From Aquimarina sp. (GTDB taxonomy: Bacteria; Bacteroidota; Bacteroidia; Flavobacteriales; Flavobacteriaceae), in NCBI GenBank assembly GCA_020628975.1, contig JAHDEF010000001.1, positions 30,723 through 44,620 on the forward strand: a DNA stretch of 13,898 bases, given 5' to 3'. This document shows, piece after piece, positions 7,804 to 13,898 of this stretch; the first letter of the stretch is position 1, and each line of letters starts with the position of its first letter. Made by a program: the position numbers and the translations under genes. The notes beneath the pieces are model-generated. The model searched no databases and was not told the DNA's origin. It saw only the letters and a list, made by a program, of their open reading frames with translations.

Positions 7804-7840
7804 CAAAGCTGTCATAATTATGACGGCTTTGTTTGTTTTT
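7804..7840 (+). terminator. Rho-independent terminator after the GH86 locus
   Basis: A 12-bp stem CAAAGCTGTCAT / ATGACGGCTTTG with one T-G wobble closes an AATT loop (7804-7831) and is followed by the T-rich tract TTTGTTTTT. It lies 43 bp after the GH86 stop and would end that transcript. Confidence 0.85.
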
Positions 7841-7906
7841 ATACGATCTCTTCTTTGAATTTACTAGAAAAGTGGGATCAAACCGAAAAGTTATGGGCAA
7901 ATAAAG

Positions 7907-8036
7907 GAGGCTGTCTAAAAATTAAAGAATCTTGTAATCGCACATTGAACGAATTCAAAGTATAATTTGATTATCAGTTAATCAACAGGTTTCGACTATC
8001 GCTCAGCCTTCGTGAATATTACTTTTTTTAGGATAC
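7907..8036 (+). repeat. MITE-like element, copy 1 (overlaps the 3' end of the SemiSWEET gene)
   Basis: The left end GAGGCTGTCTAAAAA matches the terminal repeat of copy 2. The interior shares AGAATCTTGTAATCG, AATTTGATNAT, CAGG(C/T)TTCGACTATCGCTCAG and the trailing TTCG..GAA with the reverse complement of 11418-11551. The right end is degenerate (ACTTTTTTTAGGATAC against TTTTTAGACAGCC), so its boundary is approximate. There is no coding capacity. The shared core CTTCGACTATCGCTCAGC resembles short REP-type intergenic repeats seen in many Bacteroidetes. Confidence 0.65.
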
Positions 8037-8284
8037 GTAAGTTTGAAATATATCAAAAGCCCAGCACTAGCAATAGTTATCACATTCGAAATAATAAGGG
8101 GCCAACTCATTAAAGCAATTCCATAAACTAGCCACAAACACACGCCTGTAATAAACATAGTAAGCATAGATAAGGAAAGACTTTCAGTTGACTTCGTTTT
8201 CCAAGTTTGATGCACTTGGGGTAAAAATGAAGCAGTTGTCAACACCGCAGCAACTGCTCCAACAATTTCAATCGTAGGACTCAT
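8003..8284 (-). CDS. SemiSWEET / PQ-loop family sugar transporter
   Basis: This 93-residue membrane protein has three predicted helices (about 6-25, 36-57 and 61-80), the single-bundle arrangement of bacterial SemiSWEETs, which pair as homodimers to move small sugars passively. The PQ-loop motif FLPQVHQTWKTKSTESLSLSM (residues 20-40), WLVYG near 51-55 and SNVIT near 66-70 (Asn67 a likely pocket residue) match the family. The ATG at 8284-8282 overlaps the leuS stop by one base (TAATG), so translation is probably coupled. The last eight to ten residues (around YPKKSNIHEG) and the stop lie within the MITE-like copy, so the C-terminus seems to have been replaced by mobile DNA after the third helix, where it should be tolerated. 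Substrate is unknown; galactose or glucose would suit the surroundings, but the leuS linkage gives no evidence. Confidence 0.88.
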   Translation of the reverse strand: MSPTIEIVGAVAAVLTTASFLPQVHQTWKTKSTESLSLSMLTMFITGVCLWLVYGIALMSWPLIISNVITIASAGLLIYFKLTYPKKSNIHEG

Positions 8285-11100
8285 TAGCCTACAATATTTA
8301 TAATTTTACCAGGCACAATAATCACTTTTTTAGGCTCACGACCTTGTAATTGTTTCTGCGTTTTTTCGTGTGCCATTACTGTTTTTTCAATTTCTTCTTT
8401 CGATAAATCTAATGGCAATTCGAGGGTAAAACGCATTTTACCATTAAAAGAAACGGGGTAATTTTTTGAGCTTTCTACTAAGTATTTTTCCTGAAAAACA
8501 GGATATTCAGCATAAGTAATAGAATCGCTATTTCTCATTAAATTCCAAACTTCTTCAGCGATATGCGGGGCATAAGGAGCAATCAAAACAGCTAAAGGCT
8601 CTAAGATTGCTTTACTATGACATTTTTGAGCGATCAATTCATTAACACAAATCATAAAAGTACTCACCGACGTATTGAATGAGAAATTGTCAATATCCTC
8701 AGTCACCTTTTTGATCGTTTTGTGAAGTGTCTTTAAAGCATCAGCGGTTGGAATATCATCATTCACTAACAAACCACTATCATTGGCATACAATTTCCAG
8801 AATTTCTTCAAGAAGTTATGTACTCCTGTGATCCCAGCAGTACTCCAGGGTTTTGCTTGTTCTAAAGGGCCCAAAAACATTTCATACAAGCGCAAAGTAT
8901 CAGCACCATATTCCTCACAAATATCATCAGGATTTACAACATTGAATTTAGACTTCGACATCTTTTCTACTTCACGACCAGTAATGTATTTACCCTCTTC
9001 TAACTCAAATTCAGCATCTGCAAATTCAGGCCTCCAATTCTTGAAACCTTCTGTATCTAATTCATTTGATGTATTTACTAAAGATACATCTACATGGATT
9101 TTTTGAATCTCACGATCTCCAATAATCCCTTTAGAAACAAACGTATTTGTTCCTGCTAGGCGATAAGCAAAAGCACTTTCTCCCAAAATCATTCCTTGGT
9201 TGATCATTTTTTGGAAGGGTTCCTCTACCGATAAATAATCACGGTCAAACAAAAATTTTGTCCAAAAACGGCTATACAATAAATGACCCGTAGCGTGTTC
9301 ACTTCCTCCTAAATATAAATCCACATTTTTCCAATACTCCAATGCCTCCTTTGATGCGAAAGCATCGTCATTCTGAGCATCCATATAACGAAATAAATAC
9401 CAAGAACTTCCTGCCCAACCTGGCATGGTATTTAATTCTAAAGGAAAAATAGTTTCGTTATTTATTTTAGAATTTTCTACTACCGAATTAGTAGTCGTAT
9501 CCCAAGCCCAAACTGTTGCACGACCTAATGGAGGAGCTCCGTCTTCTGTAGGTAAATATTTTTCTACATCAGGAAGGGTGATTGGCAAATGCGCCGTATC
9601 GATTAATTGTGGCATCCCATCCGCATCATAATAAATTGGGAAAGGCTCTCCCCAATAACGCTGACGACTGAAAACTGCATCTCGTAAACGGTAATTTGTT
9701 TTCCCAAATCCCGAACCTTGAGCCATTAATGTTTTGATAACAATATTGGTAGCTTTCTTAGGGTTCAATCCATCTAGGAAATCAGAATTTGCTATAATGG
9801 CTTTAGTTTTATCGGTATACGCTTCCTCGCTGATATCAACATCTTTAAAAATATTGATGATCGGAATATTGAAGTGTTTAGCAAAATCGAAATCTCTTTG
9901 ATCTCCACATGGAACCGCCATAACCGCTCCAGTCCCATAGCTCGCTAACACATAATCTCCAATCCAAATTGGCACAGGCTTTTTAGTGAATGGGTGTTCC
10001 GCATAAGCTCCTGTAAAAACTCCTGAAATCGTTTTTACATCTGCCATGCGTTCGCGTTCACTTCTCTTGGAAGTTGCATCGATGTATGCGGCTACTTTAT
10101 CTTTTCTGGCTGCTGTAGTAATTTGAGCAACTAAAGGGTGTTCTGGAGCCAACGTCATAAATGACACGCCAAAAATAGTATCGGGTCGGGTAGTAAACAC
10201 TTCGATAGTAGCCTTGTGATCTACCACAGGAAAATATACAGAAGCTCCTTTGGATTTTCCAATCCAGTTACGTTGCGTCTCCTTAATACTTTCAGTCCAA
10301 TCAAGTCCATCTAATCCATGTAGCATACGTTCTGCGTAGGCAGAAATACGCATACTCCACTGTGTCATTTTTTTACGAACTACAGGATGACCCCCACGTT
10401 CTGAAACGCCGTTAACAATCTCGTCATTGGCTAATACAGTTCCTAAAGCAGGACACCAGTTTACTTCTGTTTCGGCTAAAAACGCCAAACGGTATTGCAG
10501 TAAAATAGCTTGCTTTTCTTTAGAAGAAAACCCGTTCCATGTTGCTGCATCAAATGGTACGATATCTTCATCACAAACGGCTTTTACTTCCGTATTTCCA
10601 GAAGCTTCGAATAAGGCGATTAGTGTATCGATGCTTTCGGCTTTATTTGCACTTTTGTTGTACCATGAATTAAATAATTCTCCAAAAATCCATTGCGTCC
10701 ATTTGTAGTATTCAGGGTTACTTGTGCGAACTTCTTTACTCCAATCAAAAGAAAAACCAACATTGTCTAGTTGTTTTCTGTAGCGATTTATATTTGTTTC
10801 GGTAGTAATTGCGGGGTGCTGACCTGTCTGAATTGCGTATTGCTCAGCAGGCAAACCAAATGAATCGTAACCTTGTGGATGTAATACATTAAAACCCTTA
10901 TGCTTTTTGTAGCGCGCAAATATATCGCTAGCAATATATCCGAGAGGATGACCGACATGCAACCCAGCACCTGAAGGGTAAGGAAACATATCTAAAACAT
11001 AATATTTAGGTTTGTCACTTTCAATTGATGCCTGAAAAGTTTGGTTTGTTGCCCAATGGTCTTGCCATTTCTTTTCTATAGCATTAAAATCGTAATTCAT
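8284..11100 (-). CDS. leuS: Leucyl-tRNA synthetase
   Basis: This class I synthetase charges tRNA-Leu with leucine in the cytoplasm. Counting from the start used here (MNYDFNAIEKKWQDHW), the HIGH-type motif HVGH is at about 48-51 and KMSKS at about 713-717, in GREVEKMSKSKFNVVNPDDI. Between them lies the CP1 editing domain with FTTRPDTIFG and YGTGAVMAVPCGDQRDFDFA, which hydrolyses mischarged tRNA. The anticodon-binding region (APYAPHIAEEVW) and C-terminal domain complete a full-length bacterial LeuRS of 938 residues. An in-frame GTG seven codons upstream (11121) is possible, but ATG at 11100 gives the usual Bacteroidetes N-terminus, and the GTG overlaps a promoter-like box. The stop overlaps the SemiSWEET start by one base. 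An essential gene here, flanked by inverted repeats, splits the carbohydrate genes into two groups. Confidence 0.96.
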   Translation of the reverse strand: MNYDFNAIEKKWQDHWATNQTFQASIESDKPKYYVLDMFPYPSGAGLHVGHPLGYIASDIFARYKKHKGFNVLHPQGYDSFGLPAEQYAIQTGQHPAITTETNINRYRKQLDNVGFSFDWSKEVRTSNPEYYKWTQWIFGELFNSWYNKSANKAESIDTLIALFEASGNTEVKAVCDEDIVPFDAATWNGFSSKEKQAILLQYRLAFLAETEVNWCPALGTVLANDEIVNGVSERGGHPVVRKKMTQWSMRISAYAERMLHGLDGLDWTESIKETQRNWIGKSKGASVYFPVVDHKATIEVFTTRPDTIFGVSFMTLAPEHPLVAQITTAARKDKVAAYIDATSKRSERERMADVKTISGVFTGAYAEHPFTKKPVPIWIGDYVLASYGTGAVMAVPCGDQRDFDFAKHFNIPIINIFKDVDISEEAYTDKTKAIIANSDFLDGLNPKKATNIVIKTLMAQGSGFGKTNYRLRDAVFSRQRYWGEPFPIYYDADGMPQLIDTAHLPITLPDVEKYLPTEDGAPPLGRATVWAWDTTTNSVVENSKINNETIFPLELNTMPGWAGSSWYLFRYMDAQNDDAFASKEALEYWKNVDLYLGGSEHATGHLLYSRFWTKFLFDRDYLSVEEPFQKMINQGMILGESAFAYRLAGTNTFVSKGIIGDREIQKIHVDVSLVNTSNELDTEGFKNWRPEFADAEFELEEGKYITGREVEKMSKSKFNVVNPDDICEEYGADTLRLYEMFLGPLEQAKPWSTAGITGVHNFLKKFWKLYANDSGLLVNDDIPTADALKTLHKTIKKVTEDIDNFSFNTSVSTFMICVNELIAQKCHSKAILEPLAVLIAPYAPHIAEEVWNLMRNSDSITYAEYPVFQEKYLVESSKNYPVSFNGKMRFTLELPLDLSKEEIEKTVMAHEKTQKQLQGREPKKVIIVPGKIINIVG

Positions 11101-11120
11101 TACATGTATTTTTGGAAGCA

Positions 11121-11128
11121 CAAATGTA
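11121..11128 (-). promoter_or_regulatory. Possible -7 box of the leuS promoter
   Basis: Read leftward, TACATTTG (11128-11121) matches TAnnTTTG and lies 20 nt upstream of the leuS ATG at 11100, the same distance as for hemA. No TTG sits at the preferred spacing; the nearest candidates are 9 and 26 nt upstream. The box is therefore only a half match. Confidence 0.35.
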
Positions 11129-11417
11129 TTGTTTTTGCAACTGATTGCCTAGTACAATGAAGATGCTTCTTTATTCACAATTGTAGAAAAAATCAATATT
11201 ACATATTTTTGTAAAAGGGAAATTAAACAAGCTAATTACCGCTAATTAATACTGTATTTATACTAATATTTAGAAAAAAAATTCTAATTAGGTTTCAAAA
11301 TACACAACTTTTAAGGCAAAATGCATAAAGAAAAATCCAGATACAATTAAGAATTTTGTCGTAATTAAAGTTTGTAAATTAGGATAGTATTGTAATTACT
11401 AATGATAAACAGCTAAA

Positions 11418-11551
11418 TGAGGCTGTCTAAAAAGGAATTTCAACGAAAGCTGAGCGATAGTCGAAGCCTGTTAATTGACGGGATCATCAAATTGTATTTT
11501 AACAGTATGTGATGTACGATTACAAGATTCTTAACTTTTCGGACAACCTCA
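11418..11551 (-). repeat. MITE-like element, copy 2, with terminal inverted repeats
   Basis: The element begins TGAGGCTGTCTAAAAA and ends TTTTCGGACAACCTCA, so its ends are imperfect inverted repeats of about 16 bp differing at three positions. The 134 bp interior has no ORF and is an inverted homologue of 7907-8036. Size, paired ends and lack of coding capacity fit a miniature inverted-repeat transposable element, mobilised by a transposase elsewhere. The GAGGCTGTCTAAAA end resembles ends common in several IS groups. No clear target duplication is visible, consistent with an old insertion. Confidence 0.7.
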
Positions 11552-11588
11552 TAATAAGAATTGCGTCAATTTGAACTTGATTCGGGGT

Positions 11589-11637
11589 CTCACTAAGCAT
11601 ATGAAAATTACAATGATGAGATTGCTTATCTAGTGAG
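11589..11637. repeat. Interrupted inverted repeat upstream of the dehydrogenase gene
   Basis: CTCACTAAGCA (11589-11599) pairs with TGCT-TATC-TAGTGAG (11623-11637) with a 4-nt bulge, enclosing 23 nt. No T tract follows on the right. It could be a leader hairpin, an operator or a decayed small mobile element; position alone does not decide. Confidence 0.3.
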
Positions 11638-11769
11638 GAATGACGGATCAGTATGTATTATTACTAATTACGTATATATATTACAAATAATTAAGTTGTA
11701 TAATCCTTTTAAGAAGAAATCATATTTGGCTTTCTTTCTTAAAACCAACAGTATATAAATTTCATATTA

Positions 11770-12888
11770 ATGATAACATGTAAAGCGGCAATCGCCACAG
11801 GAAACGGAACTTTTAGCATAGAAAATATAGAAGTAAATGCACCAAAAGGGGATGAGGTTTTGGTAAAAGTAAAAGCTTCGGGATTATGCCATACCGATCA
11901 TGACTCACTTACTTGGGGACAAACCATTGTTTTAGGTCATGAAGGTGCAGGAATTGTTGAAGCTATTGGTGATGCGGTTACCAAATTTAAAATTGGCGAT
12001 GAAGTTATTTTAAATTGGGCAACGCCTTGTTACGAATGTTTTCAATGTTTAGAAGGGAATCATAATATTTGTGAGAAAAATTCTCCAGTTATTGCAAGCC
12101 ACGCGGGTAAATTACCAGGCGGACATGTAGCTATTGAAACGACCACATGGAAAGGGGTCCCTATAGAACGTTCTTTTAATATCGGAACGCTTTCAGAATA
12201 TACTTTAGTGAAGAGTGCTGCTTTGGTGAAAAAACAAAGCAAAAAGCTCTCTTTTGAATCGGCTTCAATTGTGTGTTGCGGGGTTATGACAGGTTGTGGA
12301 TCGGTATTTAACACCGCTAAAATTGAGTGGGGAAGTTCCGTAGTGGTTTTAGGAACTGGAGGCGTAGGGTTAAATGTAATTCAGGCGGCTCGAATTTCGG
12401 GAGCATCAAAAATCATTGCGATTGATATTAATGAGCAACGTTTAGAAATGGCTCAACAATTTGGAGCTACCGATGTCATTTTAGCGGACAAAGCCGACAA
12501 GGGTTTGAATAATGCTGCGGAGGTTGTTAAAGCAATGACAGATGGTCGAGGGGCTGATTATGCCTTCGAATGTACTGCTGTGCCTGCTTTAGGTGTTGCG
12601 CCCTTGGCAATGATTAGAAATGCGGGTACCGCCGTTCAAGTTAGTGGTATAGAAGAAGAAATTACCGTAGATATGCGATTGTTTGAGTGGGATAAAAAAT
12701 ATATCAATCCGCTTTATGGAAGCTGTCGCCCAGATATAGATTTCCCCAAATTAGAAGCATTGTACGATAATGGCAGTCTGCTTTTAGATGAAATGATCAC
12801 ACGTACTTATAAACTAGAAGATTTAGGTCAAGCCTTTGAAGATATGCTTGCAGGTAGAAACGCCAAAGGAGTTATCGTGTTTGACTAG
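11770..12888 (+). CDS. Zinc-dependent alcohol dehydrogenase (medium-chain dehydrogenase/reductase)
   Basis: A full-length 372-residue MDR enzyme, cytoplasmic with no signal peptide, that interconverts an alcohol and an aldehyde or ketone with NAD(H). Catalytic zinc ligands are visible as Cys40 (GLCHTDH), His57-Glu58 (GHEGAG) and Cys170. The structural zinc lobe is Cys87, Cys90, Cys93 and Cys101 in the pattern C-x2-C-x2-C-x7-C. The Rossmann motif GTGGVG (195-200) is followed by acidic Asp219 (AIDI), suggesting NAD rather than NADP. The long form with PIERSFNIGTLSEYTLV resembles class III-like and aryl-alcohol dehydrogenases. It lies 67 bp before the GH2 gene on the same strand with no terminator between, so co-transcription is likely. 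Alcohol dehydrogenases are reported in porphyran loci of marine bacteria alongside 6-O-methylgalactose demethylases, but no P450 is present here, so the substrate is open. Confidence 0.92.
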   Translation: MITCKAAIATGNGTFSIENIEVNAPKGDEVLVKVKASGLCHTDHDSLTWGQTIVLGHEGAGIVEAIGDAVTKFKIGDEVILNWATPCYECFQCLEGNHNICEKNSPVIASHAGKLPGGHVAIETTTWKGVPIERSFNIGTLSEYTLVKSAALVKKQSKKLSFESASIVCCGVMTGCGSVFNTAKIEWGSSVVVLGTGGVGLNVIQAARISGASKIIAIDINEQRLEMAQQFGATDVILADKADKGLNNAAEVVKAMTDGRGADYAFECTAVPALGVAPLAMIRNAGTAVQVSGIEEEITVDMRLFEWDKKYINPLYGSCRPDIDFPKLEALYDNGSLLLDEMITRTYKLEDLGQAFEDMLAGRNAKGVIVFD

Positions 12889-12955
12889 TTTTTACAAGCA
12901 AATATCAATTAGTAGTCCATAAAAAAGCCGTTAATTTTACTTATATAAATAGATT

Positions 12956-13898
12956 ATGAAATCACTTTTTCTAGGATTAACGTTGTTTTTGACTACGATA
13001 AGCTTTTCTCAAATACAATTATTAGATACCTGGAAATTTACGCAGCTAGATCCCGGAGGTGCTTTTAAAAAAGAATTTGATGATAGTGAATGGCGAGAAG
13101 TAAGCGTGCCTCATGATTGGGCTGCAGATGGGAAATTTGATTTTAACAACGATCTTCGATTCAATACGATTATTCAAAACGGAGAAACTACGCCTGTTTT
13201 TAGAACAGGTCGATCAGGGGCATTACCCATTGTAGGAGTCGGTTGGTACCGGACTCATTTTCAAATTGATGATGTTACCAAATATTATGAGGTATTGTTC
13301 GATGGTGCTATGAGCAACGCCAAAGTGTACGTGAATGGTAATTATGTTGGCGAGCGTCCCAATGGCTATATTTCTTTCTATTTTGATATTTCTAAATTTT
13401 TAGTAAAAGGGGATAATGTAATTTCAGTACGTTTAGAAAATTTCAATGGGCAAACGCGATGGTATTCTGGTGCGGGTTTGTATCGAAAAGTAAGTCTAAT
13501 TAAGCGAGAAAAAATACATATTCCCACTTGGGGAATTACAGTAACAACACCCAAAGTCACTAAAGAAAAAGCTAAAGTTGCTGTAAGCATTTCAGTACCT
13601 ACTTATGAAAAATTAAGCATAGAAAATGAAGTTATAGATGCTCAAAAAAATCGTGTGTATATTGAAAGAAAGTTATTTTCAAAGACTAGTAAGCTACCTT
13701 TTACAACTTCATTTTTTCTGACGAACCCTAAGCTTTGGGATATTGAAAATCCTCAATTATATACATTAATTACCAAAGTTTATAAAAACAAAAAGTTAGT
13801 AGATAGACAAATTACAAGTTTTGGGATTCGAGATATTAAATTCAAAAAAGAAGGTTTTTATCTTAATTATAATAAGGTGCGTTTTAAGGGAGTAAATA
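12956..13898 (+). CDS. Exported GH2-family beta-galactosidase-like enzyme, N-terminal part (runs off the right edge)
   Basis: An ATG at 12956 opens 314 codons that reach the window end. A signal peptide covers about residues 1-18 (MKSLFLGLTLFLTTISFS, cleavage before Gln19). The following sequence is the GH2 sugar-binding jelly-roll: WREVSVPHDWA, GVGWYRTHF, LFDGAMSNAKVYVNG, NGYISFYFDIS and RWYSGAGLYRKVSL in the expected order. An immunoglobulin-like domain follows, and the TIM barrel begins at FGIRDIKF..EGFYLNYNKVRFKGVN. Catalytic glutamates lie beyond the window, so activity cannot be verified. GH2 enzymes of this sort in marine flavobacteria remove terminal beta-galactose from oligosaccharides, so it could finish agar or porphyran fragments released by the GH86 enzyme; beta-glucuronidase or other GH2 specificities are not excluded. 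It probably shares a transcript with the upstream dehydrogenase. Confidence 0.9.
   Translation, partial: MKSLFLGLTLFLTTISFSQIQLLDTWKFTQLDPGGAFKKEFDDSEWREVSVPHDWAADGKFDFNNDLRFNTIIQNGETTPVFRTGRSGALPIVGVGWYRTHFQIDDVTKYYEVLFDGAMSNAKVYVNGNYVGERPNGYISFYFDISKFLVKGDNVISVRLENFNGQTRWYSGAGLYRKVSLIKREKIHIPTWGITVTTPKVTKEKAKVAVSISVPTYEKLSIENEVIDAQKNRVYIERKLFSKTSKLPFTTSFFLTNPKLWDIENPQLYTLITKVYKNKKLVDRQITSFGIRDIKFKKEGFYLNYNKVRFKGVN

Larger units (their letters stand above)
11122..11769. other. Non-coding interval between leuS and the alcohol dehydrogenase gene
   Basis: This 648 bp interval is very AT-rich with no supported gene. It holds the likely leuS promoter region, MITE-like copy 2 (11418-11551) and an interrupted inverted repeat at 11589-11637. 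Between about 11130 and 11417 I see only low-complexity A/T sequence, including the direct repeat GCTAATTA twice near 11230-11248. No exact promoter pair for the dehydrogenase was found. Confidence 0.5.

Noticed and set aside
7841..7906. Short coding remnant between the GH86 terminator and the MITE-like copy
   Set aside because: Two frames read through short stretches (for example FEFTRKVGSNRKVMGK and LEKWDQTEKLWANKGG), but neither is recognisable or long enough to support.
8783..10708. Rightward open frames at 8783-9106, 9425-9631 and 10427-10708
   Set aside because: All are antisense to leuS, which is intact and unmistakable; their proteins are compositionally odd and show no motifs.

Overview
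The window looks like the chromosome of a marine member of the Flavobacteriaceae (Bacteroidetes). The DNA is AT-rich, genes lack clear Shine-Dalgarno sites, promoter-like boxes follow the Bacteroidetes TTG / TAnnTTTG pattern, one secreted enzyme ends in a type IX secretion (T9SS) sorting domain, and the carbohydrate-active genes point to red-algal galactans (agar or porphyran).

Left edge (1-1351): the first 88 codons of hemA (glutamyl-tRNA reductase) run leftward off the window, divergent from an AraC-family regulator. This pair looks like a housekeeping haem locus and probably does not belong to the polysaccharide locus. About 850 bp without a gene follow (1352-2200), holding a clear rightward terminator near 1781-1806 and a strong inverted repeat (2092-2121) 79 bp upstream of the next gene.

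Centre-left (2201-7761): a very large secreted glycoside hydrolase. It has a signal peptide, a GH86 beta-agarase/beta-porphyranase catalytic domain, beta-sandwich material, eight tandem repeats of about 140 aa and a C-terminal T9SS sorting domain. As given, the reading frame is broken inside the first repeat (about 4316-4326). The break is explained by loss of one 4-nt unit from a short tandem repeat; restoring it gives one protein of about 1854 aa. The break separates the export signal and catalytic domain from seven repeats and the sorting domain. A strong terminator follows at 7804-7840.

Centre-right (7907-11551): leuS (leucyl-tRNA synthetase) and a one-base-overlapping SemiSWEET/PQ-loop sugar transporter gene, both leftward. 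This unit is bracketed by two inverted copies of a roughly 130 bp MITE-like element. The left copy runs into the SemiSWEET gene and supplies its last codons and its stop.

Right (11770-13898): a zinc-dependent alcohol dehydrogenase followed after 67 bp by the start of an exported GH2 beta-galactosidase-like gene, truncated by the window end. GH86 and GH2 would plausibly cooperate: the endo-enzyme cuts agar or porphyran outside the cell and the GH2 trims galactosyl residues in the periplasm or at the surface. The dehydrogenase may act on a sugar- or aldehyde-derived product. No SusC/SusD pair, sulfatase or P450 is visible here, so the rest of any utilisation locus would lie outside the window.
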